NCBI GenBank assembly: GCA_015680685.1
Contig: MNCI01030018.1
Coordinates: 66,892 to 107,078 of the forward strand
DNA: 40,187 nt
DNA from: Gnetum montanum
Taxonomy: Eukaryota > Streptophyta > Gnetopsida > Gnetales > Gnetaceae
Direction of reading: 5' to 3'
A model generated the notes under the pieces. That model made no database searches, had not been told where the DNA came from, and saw nothing but the letters and a program-made list of their open reading frames with translations. This document shows, piece by piece, positions 22,312 through 33,299 of the stretch. The number at the start of each line of letters is the position of its first letter. The first letter of the stretch is position 1. The position numbers and the translations under genes were made by a program.

Positions 22312-22782
22312 GAAACCCTTTGAGCTTTTAGAACCATTGCTTAAAGACAATCGCATACACCATAAGCAACTATCTAAGGATGCTCATAAGAGGCACGATT
22401 TTCTTTGTGACACAGCTAAAGATCCAACAATAGCAACCAAAAATGATGTAAAGCTACCAAAGGACTTTATAGTAGATAGGTTTTGCCATGACCATTAAAC
22501 AGTTGCTCATAATACCAACGTCTGTGATGAAATAAATTTGATGAGTTATTCTGTGATTAAGCATTGACTACTAGATTAGGGATATTAAGTTCACACTTAT
22601 CATTGTATTTTTCCTTTTGCTCAATCCTATTATACAACTCTGTAATGTTTGTTGCAATAATTGTGCAATGTATTCCTTCATCAACATATACGAAATATAT
22701 AAACTTTTATTTTTACCAATTTCTATTTACTAGTATATATTATTTGGAATGGGTCTAGTGATGATAACTTAAAAAATAAAAA
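22312..22782 (+). pseudogene. PIF1-like helicase remnant with array tail (copy a)
   Basis: The plus strand reads VKLPKDFIVDRF, a stop, then VAHNTNVCDEINLMS. These resemble the PIF1/Helitron helicase stretch ILxPxNxxVxxIN that lies before the C-terminal block. From about 22570 the sequence switches to the 3' tail shared by all array copies (ccttttgctcaatcctatta, then tatatattatttggaatggg) and stops at the N gap. The C-terminal helicase block itself is missing here. Element B inserted at its left edge. Confidence 0.5.
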
Positions 22783-22971
22783 NNNNNNNNNNNNNNNNNN
22801 NNNNNNNNNNNNNNNNNNNNNNNNNNNNNNNNNNNNNNNNNNNNNNNNNNNNNNNNNNNNNNNNNNNNNNNNNNNNNNNNNNNNNNNNNNNNNNNNNNNN
22901 NNNNNNNNNNNNNNNNNNNNNNNNNNNNNNNNNNNNNNNNNNNNNNNNNNNNNNNNNNNNNNNNNNNNNNN
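22783..22971. other. Assembly gap (189 N)
   Basis: Run of N inside the helicase-fragment array, where similar tandem units are expected to break an assembly. Confidence 1.
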
Positions 22972-23711
22972 TTATGTTTTCTAGTATATATTATTTGGAA
23001 TACAAATAGTGATGATAACTTAAAAAATAAAAAATAATTAAATTCTACTCATAGCCTACGAAACTACTTCACAAGAGAAGTTACGGGTCTAACATTTGTT
23101 ACATTATTTAGAGTTAAGACCATTAATTCTTTGAAGATTCATCCTCCTTTCTCTGTGCAAAGATACAAAAAGATTTTAGATGCTAAACATCTTCAAAGTA
23201 GAATTGCATAGGAAGTTTATTTTGCTCAATTGGAAGATTAGAAATATTAATTTCACACTTATCATTGTATTTTGTCGTTTGCTCAATCCTATTATATAGC
23301 TTTGTAATGCTTGTTGCAATAATTGTGTAATATATTCCTTCATCAACATATACGAAATATATAAAAATTTATTTTTCCAATTTATGTTTATCAGCATGTA
23401 TTATTTGGAATGAAAATAGTGATGATAACTTAAAAAATAAAAAAAATAATTAAATTCTACTCATAGCTCGCAGAATCGCTTTACAAGAGAAGTTATGGGT
23501 CTAATGTTTGTTGCGTTATCTAGAGTCAAGACCATTGATTCTCTAAAGATTCATCCTCCTCTCTCTATGCAAAGATATAGAAAGATTTCAAATGCTAAAT
23601 ATCTCCAAAGTAGAATTGCACAGGAAGTTCATTTTGCTCAATTGGAGGATTAAGCATATTGAGTTTACACTTGTTATTGTATTTTTCCTTTTGCTCGATC
23701 TTATTATACAG
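22972..23711 (+). repeat. Tandem helicase-tail units, copies b and c
   Basis: Two units about 412 bp apart (acaagagaag at 23071, ttacaagagaag at 23481). Each encodes the last part of a PIF1-like helicase, with the FVALSRVKTIDSLKIHPP-type block, the QRYRKI block and HFAQLED before a stop, followed by the same AT-rich 3' tail. Copy c is cut at 23711 by element C, within ttattataca of the tail. Confidence 0.8.
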
Positions 23712-24604
23712 TGATGAGCGACGAGGTAACCATATGCTCAACCATATGAATACGAGCATTTCATGCATGATCCGGTCAAATTCCAAGGACTAAGTGCTTA
23801 TGTGCTCTTGCGGAACAAGGATGGGTTGGTTGATCGTTGTCTTCCCAAACTTACTTGTATGTCATGATTGTATGGTTAAGTAAGCTTGAGCCATATGATG
23901 TTTATGGCTTTTATGTTTTTATGTCATGTTTCTAATAAGGGAGGAGAGAGAGATAAATAAGTGACTAATTTAACTTAAATACTGATTAACTAATCTTTAA
24001 ACTAATCCTAACACTAGTATCCATTCTCACTTACCATACACATCCTAAACTAGTGCAACACTACTGGGATTACCAAACGCTAATTGTTACTGGGTTACCA
24101 AGTGTTACACACATGATTAAAGTGATTGTACTGTGTGTGCTAATAACAGAAATGTAAAGTGCATATAAAATAAAATAAAATAAATGCATAAGAAACTAAA
24201 ATAAAAGAAATACATAAGAAAACAAATCTCAAGTGCTGCAAGGATTAATTAAAGAGCTCATCTTTATTGCTATACACAAGGTATGCTCAGGTACATAATG
24301 CTTGAATAAAGATCCATCCACACTTAGACCTCCTGCTGTAGGTACTTGGAAAATACTCTAACTTTTAAACAAACTGCAAGAGTTTTTCTACTTGACTGCT
24401 AAAAGACTTTCTCCCAATTTTGCACCTGGGCACTGTATTTATAGGCTTGGAAGCAACGACTCTAATAATTAGAATAAACTATTAGAGTAACTTCTCTAAT
24501 AATTAGAATAAACCACTAAAGTAACTACTCTAATAATTAGAATAAATTGCTAGAGTAATTGCTCTAATAATTAGAATAAACCACTAGAGTAACTGCTCTC
24601 ATCA
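23712..24604 (-). repeat. Element C LTR, left copy (3' LTR)
   Basis: 893 bp. A minus-strand TATA box CTATAAATAC is at 24435-24444. The paired actgggattaccaa/actgggttaccaag motif (about 24065 and 24090) is shared with element B. The U3 holds four 34-bp repeats. Confidence 0.9.
24460..24595. repeat. 34-bp U3 minisatellite, four copies
   Basis: Units start ctctaataattagaataaa at 24460, 24494, 24528 and 24562, exactly 34 bp each. The right LTR has only about two (32161-32217). It lies upstream of the TATA box in the U3, where retrotransposon enhancers sit. Confidence 0.92.
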
Positions 24605-26530
24605 TATTCACAACTAAATGAAAACTCATCCTCGAGTTCCCTACAAAATATTGGGAAGGTATGGGATTATTGACTAATTGACAACTAACGGTGGAATGGG
24701 ATGAAAGACTCAATGTGCCCAGTGATGGATCAATAAGCATATTACAACATTAGTATTCATGAGCATTTTGGTGAACACATGTACATAAATGACATCCAAG
24801 CCTTTATTTCGTAGCTTGTAGAGAAAGAGAGAGAAAGAAAATAAAGCGTGTTGCCGCCAATGCTAAGATTGCACCTTCCATTATTTATCTATAGCCACAC
24901 CACTAGACTTGCTCCTTTTGTAAATGCTCTAGTTTTGGTCCATCCTGAGTGCTTCCTCCAAGCCCAGTCCATTATTTGTATGATCGCCATCTGCACACAC
25001 AACACAGTCACAAATGAGCAAGAATAGATAAACCACAATGCAGTTGATACCTTGCCTCTCTATGAAGCACATTGGCTAAGTTGTGATTATGGCAGAAACT
25101 AGTTTGGAGATTTATCATAGGTGACTACCCAAGGTGTAGGGGTTAGGTGAATAGTAAAATGGAGAAATTGCAAAATTTGTGTGAAGGCCCCCATGACTAA
25201 GGGCGAATCTCCAGTAGCTATAAAATGGAAAAACATGAGGAATAAGAAAGATGAAAAATATCAATGACAACGCCAATAAAATGGATGTCATGGATGGGGA
25301 TGAAACAAGAAATGATTGATTGTAGGAAATGTTTAAGGGAAAAAAGTTAACAATTACACCAAAAAGAAATGCCAGTGGGTCCTCCCTAAAGTAGGCTCAT
25401 GCCCTTTATGCCTTGACAAACCCACAAACCAAAGAGTCTGTAGGCTCTAGGAATGTCATTTGGAAGCAAGAGTTAAAAACTTAGCCACAAGAATTCACCA
25501 AAGAAAAATAATGCATCAAACTAGAATGAACTAATGATAAAATCTACAATGAGGTGGAAAATGGGAAGAAATATAGAGAGGAGAGAATGGAATGGAATCC
25601 CAAGAACAAGATTGTGTAAAGCCCCTTATGTATTTCGTGGTTAAGATAACTGAGTAGAACTCATCCCAAATCTAGACTCAAACCAACCACATTTAGTGAC
25701 CTTGTATTAATACACTTGGCCAATCCATCCTCTTGAGGCAACAAGAATTCTTCCACAAAGAGTGACCACCATCCCAAGAATAGTGAGATGGAAATGTAAG
25801 AAGCGAGAAAGGACCTTAGTTAGAGGGAACCTTTAGGCATGGGTAACATATCTTTCTAGTGCCATAACTAGTGCTTGTAGCCCATATTGCTTTATAATGT
25901 CTAAGGGATGTGCTTTGAATTCTCACCTTTTTTTCTTTTCTCTCTCTCTCTTTTAATTTTTTTTTCTTTTTGTGAGAACCACACCATGCAAAGACTTATT
26001 TTTATTCACTCAGCTTCCTGATATTTGAACAATGTTAAAATGGCAGAAAACCCAAGAAAAAGCATCCAAGAACCCAAGGGAATGGCCAACATGAATGCAT
26101 CGAATCCCCTTGAAGTGATACCCTTTTCATCCTTTAAGTCTTTACTTGGTTTGAAAAATACCCAGCCACCAATTCATTAACAAGTTTACTTAGAAAAAGG
26201 GAACTGTACATTTCCAAGCCAAAGAAGACCATAGAGTTTTATGGATGAGTGGATGATGTGGACTCATTACCTATTTTACCAAAAGAACCATACTTTAATA
26301 TCAACATCATAATTCAAAGGTAAAACCCAAACATTAGCAATCAATATGATATAATTTAATCCACCATCATGAGCACTTATTAGATGATGAATAAAAGTAA
26401 ATCAAGCAAACAAAGAAACAACAAAAATATGAATGATGATGTAAAAAAAGATAAGAAAAGTTGAAAGAATGTGTAAAACAAAAATCTGTAAAACAAAAAT
26501 TCAAAAAGAATTGAGGGCCTAGAATGGTTA
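24605..26530. other. Non-coding 3' spacer of element C
   Basis: Between the integrase end and the 3' LTR. It holds a polypyrimidine run (25928-25972) and a possible small minus-strand frame near 24900-24990 (GLGGSTQDGPKLEHLQKEQV), but no env-like or other recognised gene. Confidence 0.6.
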
Positions 26531-26539
26531 GCATAGGTA

Positions 26540-27900
26540 GCCATCTCCCCCATGAGTGAGTTGGAAGGAGGAGATCCAAAATAGTGAGCAAGGTTGTCCA
26601 CTAACAGAGGTAGCATGTGTACTAGCTATCCTAAGTTCATGAAAAGATTTTGTTTGTTGCATGTTGACCAACAATTTTTTGTATGGGCTCTTAGGTTTGT
26701 ATATTGTCATGGCCCTTGAAGGAAAATTTGTATAAATAATATAAGGTCCTTCCCACAGTGTTTGAAATTTAGTACATTGTGGCACATGTGTGGGATTCTA
26801 GTAGAGAACCTTATTTTTCAGTTGATATTTAACTTTTCTAATCCTTAGGTCATGACGTTGCTTATTAAATACCTTGTGTAATTCATTAGATGATAGGGTA
26901 GCTAGTCGATTTTCATCTAGCAAATTAAGGGTTACTAAGCATTGTTTTTGTGCTAGGTCAAGGTTGAGGTCACATGCCATCGATAGTGTACAGAGCTTAG
27001 CTTGAATGGGAAGCATTGGTAATTTACCGTACACTAACTCATAGGGAGAGTAGCCTATAGGGAGTTTCTATTTGGAGAGATATGCCCAAAGAGCATCATT
27101 CAGTTTAGTACTCCAATCTCACCTAAACTTGCTAATAGTTCTTGTCAATATTTTTGTAATCTCCCTGTTGGTGACTTCCGCTTGACCATTCTCTTAGGGG
27201 TGGTATGGTGTTGTTAGTTTGTGTTCAACCCCTAAGTGTTGCATTAATTTTCAAAAAATTGCACCCATGAAGTGCATACCATTGTCTAAAATAAGTGCAC
27301 GTGGAACATCAAACCTATTTATGATTTTTTGTTGAACAAATCATGAAACTATAGATGATGTACAATCATTAATAGCAGTTGCTTCTACCTATTTTGTTAG
27401 GTAATCAACAACAATAATAATATAATCTTTTCCATTGGACATTAGTGTAATTGGTCCCATAAAATCAATTCCCCATATGTCGAAGGGTTCTAATGGTTGG
27501 ATCCATTATTGTAGATCCTTCATTCTAGCAATCATTCCCCCATCACGTTGAAAGCACTCAGAAGATTGGACAAAATGATGGACATCCTGAAATAATGTAG
27601 GTAAATAATATCCTACAAGCAGGATCTTGATGGCCATTCGTATCCCAGCATAATGATCCACACAAGGACACTCATGAGCATCTTGGAGAACTCATAGTTG
27701 ATCTATATCGGGAACACACCATTAAACCAAGCCATTGGGACACACCTTGTAAAGTTGTCCATTGATCTCCATAAAGTACTTGGCTCGGTGAAGAAACTAT
27801 TGTTTCTTCTTAAGGTTTAACTCTTGTGGTGTTTGTTGGGTGAAGAGATAGGTAAGAATGCTATTGTACTAGTTTGTCTCCATGGGTGATTGATTATTCA
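26540..27900 (-). pseudogene. Element C integrase
   Basis: The minus strand shows an HHCC-like block (about 27545-27680; QSSECFQRDG, with the first Cys apparently Ser). The catalytic core follows: WGIDFMGP (Asp codon 27464-27466), ALILDNGMHF (Asp codon 27284-27286) and ENGQAEVTNREITKIL (Glu codon 27176-27178), so the DDE triad is visible. Then DALWAY, SPYELVYGKLPMLPIQ and a C-terminal WEGPYIIYTNF block near 26720-26750. Stops are scattered throughout. It would insert element DNA into the genome. The YGK motif points to the Tat/Athila branch. Confidence 0.9.
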
Positions 27901-27979
27901 CTACATCAGAAAAGAGGAATTCATTAGGGAAATAATTAGAAATTGGATACTTATCCTCTTTGTTGTCCCATCATAACCA

Positions 27980-28420
27980 AGATAAATGATTAGTAACTAC
28001 ATTCTCGATGCCCTGGTGATTGATCATCGTTAAATCAAACTCTTGTAAGATTACAAGCCATCATATGATACGAGGGCTTACCATTAGCTTATTCATGAGG
28101 AACTGGATTGCACTATGATCTATATGTATATATACTTTATATCCCAATACATAGTGTCTAAATTTTTCTAGTGTAAACACTACAACCATTAATTATTTCT
28201 CTATGGTAGTGTAGTTAAGTTGTGCACTAGTGATACTTCTATTTGCATAGTGAATGTAATAAGGATGCTTATGGTCATCTAACTATCTAAGTACAGCTCC
28301 TAAAGCATAGTTGGATGTATCAGTCATGATATGGAATGGTTTGAACCAATCAGGAGCTTGTAGAATGGGTGTTTCTACTAGCTTCTATTTCATAGTTTGG
28401 AAAGCTAATTCTCTGTCCTT
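27980..28420 (-). pseudogene. Element C RNase H domain
   Basis: The minus strand reads FEWTKDRELAFQTMK, PFHIMTDTSNYALGAVL, NYTTIEK, then LEKFRHYVLGYKVYIYIDHS. These are the gypsy RNase H landmarks (fxxxxDAS, YsxtExE, FRxYLlGxxxxvxTDH). Interrupted by stops. Its role would be removal of RNA from the RNA/DNA hybrid. Confidence 0.88.
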
Positions 28421-29200
28421 GGTCCACTCGAAGGTAGGTCCTTTTTCATTAATTCCACCAATGGTTTGAAAACCTTTGAAAAGTTATCAATAAATCTCCT
28501 ATAGTAGCCAATTTGTCCAAGGAATGACTGAATATCTTTGACAGTTTTTGGTTGATAGGTAATTCCTTGGATAATTTTTATTTTCTTAGGGTCTACCTCT
28601 ATCCCTGTGTGTGAGATTTTGTGCCCTAATACTACGCCTTCTTGGACCATCAAATGACTTTTCTACCAGCTAAGCCTCAAATTGGTTTCTACACATCTTT
28701 TTAATACTTGCTCTAATTGGTCTAAGGCTTGATCAAAGTTTGCTCCATAAGTGGAGATGTCATCCATAAAGACCTCCACACCATGCCCTATCTACTATTA
28801 GAATATGCTTAGAACTAGTCGTTGAAATGTTGTAGGGGCATTGCACAAGCCAAACAAAATTTGTTTGTATTTGAACATTCCCCAAGGACTGGTGAATGTA
28901 GACTTGGATTGGTCTTCTAGGGCTATTTGTATTTGGTTATATCTGCTCTATCCATCCAAAAAACTATAATAGCGATGCCTTGCGATGGTTTCTAAGACTT
29001 GGTTGACAAATGGCAATGGAAAGTGATCTTTGAATGTTGCCATATTTAGTAGCCTAAAATTTATGCACACCCTCCATTTGCCTTCCTTTTTAGGAACAAT
29101 AACTAAGGGGCTAACCCATTAACTATCAACAATGGGGTATCTGAACCTAGCCTTGAGAAGCTATTTGATTTCTTCCTTAACTACTTGCTTCAGCTTAGGG
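28400..29200 (-). pseudogene. Element C reverse transcriptase
   Basis: The minus strand reads DSxWVSPLVIVPKKE near 29100 (x is a TAA stop), CINFRLLNMATFKDHFPLPF, then FLDG, stop, RYNQIQIALEDQSKSTF, PWGMFKYKQILFGLCNAPTT, VEVFMDDISTYG (FMDD at 28759-28770 is the YxDD catalytic box) and VVLGHKISHTGIEVDPKKI. The last 82 codons (28405-28653) are uninterrupted. Order and motifs are those of Ty3/gypsy. Confidence 0.92.
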
Positions 29201-29689
29201 TTCAATTGCCTCTGCAGTTATCTTTGAGGCTTCATGAAGGGGTCAATGTAAATTCTATGTTGGCATATCCTAGGATCTATTCCAATTAATTTGGGATATG
29301 ACCAAGTGAAGGCTTTCAACCATTTATTTATTACCTTTAATAGTTCTTCTTTCTATTGAGGAGCAAGCTTAGCGTTGATACTTACCGATTTTCTATTTTT
29401 AAGGAATGTGTATTTCATATTGATGGGTAATGATTTCAGCTCAAGGGGCTCCTGCTTAAATTTCTCAAGCATTTCCAACTTTCCCTAGTTAATATTTTCA
29501 AGGTTAAGATTGGGAAGTTGCCAGTGGACTTTCTCTAATGCATTTATGCTATCAATGTAAGCACAAGTCAAACCCTCAGTTGGTTACATGCATATGAGTG
29601 AACTGCTTTCTTGATCAGTTGTCAGCCACTGGGTGTCTTCCTGTTGTGTGGCTGCTACATATAGACATCTTTGTATGTTAATTACTTAT

Positions 29690-30010
29690 TCACATTGATT
29701 TCATTCAGGCAATGCTAAACTTTGCACAAACCATGACTTCTACATGCAATTACACCCTGTTTCACTGTATGCGATGCACGAAACTTTCTTCTTCTCAATC
29801 TTTCTAAATGTATTTTCCTTTGATATTTCTAGGGAAAGATTGCAAATTCCTAGGCATGTGTTGATGGTGCTTAGCCATGCTCTTTTCATTATGATTGGGA
29901 AGTCCCCCTTCCTATTATGTACCTTAATAACTAGGAAGTCAACTGGGTATGACCACCCACAAACAGTGGTAACAATGTCTTCCACCAGTCCCAATGGGAC
30001 AATGATGGAC
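29690..30010 (-). pseudogene. Element C aspartic protease remnant
   Basis: The minus strand reads MGLVEDIVTTVCGWSYPVDF then LVIKVHNRKGDFPIIMKRAW. These match the flap and following part of plant gypsy proteases (GxxEDVxVxVxxxxxPVDFxV, iLGRpWL with R lost). The upstream DSG active-site loop is not recognisable. Confidence 0.65.
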
Positions 30011-30189
30011 TAGTCGGCCAACTCTAGACGGATGTTGTTCTTTTTCAATGGAGGCAAATTCTAGGCCTCGTACATTTCCTAGGATCTTGAATCCAAAAGA
30101 GCCTTGCATGGTGAATTTCCAGTGATTTTTAAGTATATCAGAGGACTCCTAGAATTAGAGAATTTCCTAGGAAGGTGGCTAGCTTTGAT

Positions 30190-31350
30190 CTAATTGGTGA
30201 CGACATGTGCTAGCATGACTGTATGTGTTGAGTGTGATGATTGGATTGAAGGGGGATCCAAAGTTTTGATTGATACTAAGGCATCTAAGGAATTGGCCAC
30301 TTGTGATTGCAAGGGCTTGGTTGGACTATTGGTTCTAAAGAAAGGTATTTTCTTCATGTGGTTGTTAGAACCAACAGTAGGTTGAGATTTAACAGCCCTT
30401 GTCGTGTTATGTTGTTGTGGATGGGTAGGGATTTCACCTTGTATAGCTGGAGCATGTGGTACTGGAGCCATTGGTGGAAGAGATGTGGCCGAATGAGAAG
30501 GATGATGTGCTTGTGAAATATCACCTTTAGAAGAGGGAGTACCATAATAATCACAAGCTTGGTAGTAAGGTTGAGGAGTGACGTGACCAGTAGAGCCATG
30601 TGGGAAGATTGACTTCTGCATGTAATATCCATACGGGTTAGGTTACCGATAAGGATACTATTGCCTTCATGGTGGCATTCCCCATGATTATGGGTGCTAC
30701 CATTGTTGATATTGCTCAATCAGTTGTGGTGGAGTTCCACTGGGATAATATGCTAAGGGTTGGTAGAACTGCCTTGGGTTACCTTGAGGATAAGATAACC
30801 ATCAGGGTGTTTTCCTTTTGTTCAATCATGGGTTGAGTGCATACACCCTAAACTCTTGTAGATATGAGATTACAAGGAAACATCCCTTAGGATGGTCATT
30901 TTGACATATCTCACATCCACTATCATTGTCTATTTTTGAATCCACAACCTCTTCAATGATGGCAACTTTTCCCTTACCCTTGCTACATGCATGTTTAGCC
31001 TCTTTCTTTTTTTTTTCTTACCACCGTGCTCTCTAGACTCTTCTACTATTTTAAGAATAGTTTAAAATCTATTGTCTAGGGAATCCCATATTTGGTCTAC
31101 CTTTGCCAAAACTTCTGATTTCATCGTTTGGATAGGTAAATTTTTCCTATATACTCATCAGGATGAATATATACCACTCGAACTTGTTAAGGGACTTGCG
31201 GATCAACGTCATGTGTATTACACTGATGATTGTTTCCTGTTTCAGACCTAGGCAGTGAGGCGCTTTCGTACGAAGAAGGAGACATACTTGTTTGTTCAGT
31301 GTGCAATGTATTCTTGTTTATTATTTTTTCAATCAACCCTAAGGGTTTGT
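30190..31350 (-). pseudogene. Element C gag remnant
   Basis: The start is near 31290 (MSPSSYESASLPRSETGNN), followed by a segment with EESREHGGKKKKRKRLN. A Cys block CEICQNDHPKGC at about 30885-30925 matches the one in element B. A Pro/Tyr/His-rich region follows (30190-30720). No capsid domain is recognised between start and Cys block, so it appears deleted. Several stops. Confidence 0.6.
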
Positions 31351-31404
31351 TTAAACGATGTAAATGATTTCCTATGTTCTAATTAGCTCATAAACAACTA
31401 AGTC

Positions 31405-31420
31405 CCTTGAAATGGTGCCA
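31405..31420 (-). promoter_or_regulatory. Element C primer-binding site
   Basis: TGGCACCATTTCAAGG on the minus strand, one base after the LTR end; near copy of the element B site. Confidence 0.65.
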
Positions 31421-31421
31421 A

Positions 31422-32227
31422 TGATGAGCAGTGAGGTACCCCTATGCTCAACCATACGAATATGAGTGTTTCATGCACGATTCGGTCGAATTTCAAGGAC
31501 TAAGTGCTTATGCACCCTTGTGGAACAAGGATGGGTTGGTTAATCGTTGTCTTCCCAAACTTACTTGTATGTCCTGATTGTATGCTTAAATAAGTTTGAG
31601 GCATATGATTTTTATGGCTTTTATGTTTTTTATGTCTTGTTGTTAATAAGGGAGGAGGAAGAGATAAGTAAGTGACTAATTTAACTTAACTACTAATTAA
31701 CTAAGCTTTAAACTAATCCTAACACTAGTATCCGTTCTCACTTGTCGTACATATCCTAAACCAGCACAACACTACTGGGATTACCAAATGCTAATTGTTA
31801 CTAGGTTAGCAAGTGTTACAGACATGCTCGAAGTGATTGTACTGTGTCTGCTAATAATAGAAATGTAAAGGGCATAAAATCAAATAAATGCATAAGAAAA
31901 TAAAATAAAAGAAATGCATAAGAAAAAAATTCTCAAGTGCTGCAAGGATGAATCGAAGAGCTTGTCTTTATTTCCATATATAAGATGTGCTCAGGTACAT
32001 AATGCTTGAATAAAGATCTATCCACACTTAGACCTCCTACCACGAGCACTTGGAAAATACTCTAACTTTTAAACAGACTGCAAGAGTTTCGCTACTTGAC
32101 TGCTAAAAGACTTCCTCCCAATTGTGTGCCTGGGCATTGTATTTATAGGCTTGGGAGCAACTACTCTAATAATTAGAGTAACTACTTTAATAATTAGAAT
32201 AAACCACTAGAGTAACTACTCTCATCA
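31422..32227 (-). repeat. Element C LTR, right copy (5' LTR)
   Basis: 806 bp, TGATGAG to CTCATCA. A TATA box CTATAAATAC lies at 32139-32148 on the minus strand. It is shorter than the left copy chiefly because about two of the four 34-bp U3 units are absent. Confidence 0.9.
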
Positions 32228-33010
32228 TAACTAGAAAAATCGCTTCACAAGAGAAGTTATGGGTCTAGTGTTTGTTGCATTATCTAGATCCAAGACCATT
32301 GATTCTCTAGAGATTCATCCTTCTTTCTCTATGCAAAGATATAGAAAGATTTTAGATGCTAAATATCTCAAAAATATAATTGCACAGGAAGTTCATTTTG
32401 CTCAATTGGAGGATTAGGCATATTGAGTTTACACTTATTATTGTATTTTTCCTTTTGCTCAATCTTATTATACAACTTTGTAATGTTTGTTGCAATAATT
32501 GTGTCATCTATTCCTTCATCAACATGTACAAAATATATAAACTTTTATTTTTACCAATTTATGTTTACCAGTATATATTATTTGGAATGGGTCTAGTGAT
32601 GATAACTTAAAAAATAAAAATAAAAATCGCTTCATAAGAGAAGTTATGGGTCTAGTGGTTGTTGCGTTATCTAGAGTCAAGATCATTGATTCTTTGAAGA
32701 TTTATCCTACTTTCTCTATGCAAAGATACAAAAAGATTTCAGATGCTAAATATCTCCAAAGTAGAATTGCATAGGAAGTTCATTTTGCTCAATTGGAGGA
32801 TTAGGCATATTAAGTTCACACTTGTTATTGTATTTTACCTTTTGCTCAATCTTATTAGATAGCTCTGTAATGTTTGTTGTAATAATTGTGCCATCTATTC
32901 TTTCATCAACATGTACGAAATATATAAACTTTTACTTTTACCAATTTATGTTTCCCAGTATATATTATTTGGAATGAAAATAGTGATGATAACTTTAAAA
33001 AAATAATTTG
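32228..33010 (+). repeat. Tandem helicase-tail units, copies d and e
   Basis: Two units 387 bp apart (acaagagaag at 32247, ataagagaag at 32634). Copy d still reads EVMGLVFVALSRSKTIDSLE, then the MQRYRKILDAKYL block and AQEVHFAQLED before a TAG, without interruption. This matches the C-terminus of the helicase at 35.8-36.0 kb. Each ends in the shared tail gatgataactt-A-rich. Copy d carries gggtctagtgatg near 32590, where copy e has gaaaatagtgatg. Confidence 0.85.
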
Positions 33011-33013
33011 ACC

Positions 33014-33154
33014 GAGAGGCCAGTACCAATCATATTTGGGTAACGTCAACTTTGTCCACAACGCTGACTAACATTGATTTTCCCAATAGGCCATTACTAG
33101 TCATATTTCGGTAACGTAAACTTTGTCCATAACGCTGACTAATGTTGACATGTT
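33014..33154. repeat. Tandem duplication, period 71 bp
   Basis: taacgtcaactttgtccaca at 33041 and taacgtaaactttgtccata at 33112 lie in two similar units with matching flanks (ggccagtaccaatcatattt and ggccattactagtcatattt). Shorter repeats (gttatgaaaggttacg, tatgtttagaaaggtt) follow to about 33290. Confidence 0.85.
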
Positions 33155-33299
33155 GTGTTATGAAAGGTTACGTCGTGTTATGAAATGTTACATTTGTTGC
33201 AAAACAGAAATATGTTTAGAAAGGTTATGTAATATGTTTAGAAAGGTTGTGTCCTCGTTCCAAAGGTTATGTCTCGTTGAAAACCATAAATACGCCTCA

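Larger units (their letters stand above)
23712..32227 (-). mobile_element. Element C: degenerate Ty3/gypsy LTR retrotransposon, minus strand
   Basis: LTRs 23712-24604 and 31422-32227 start TGATGAG and end CTCATCA. The minus strand between them carries gag, protease, RT, RNase H and integrase in canonical gypsy order, then a 1.9-kb spacer. Integrase ends with SPYELVYGKLPMLP, close to the YGKxCHLP motif of Tat/Athila elements. All domains carry stops. Five-base flanks are tacag on the left and taact on the right, not a clean duplication. The flanking array also does not resume where it broke, so the right side was altered after or at insertion. Confidence 0.9.

Noticed and set aside
30190-30719. 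Plus-strand and alternative minus frames over the element C gag tail
   Set aside because: Composition follows from the Pro/His-rich gag frame; no independent motif.
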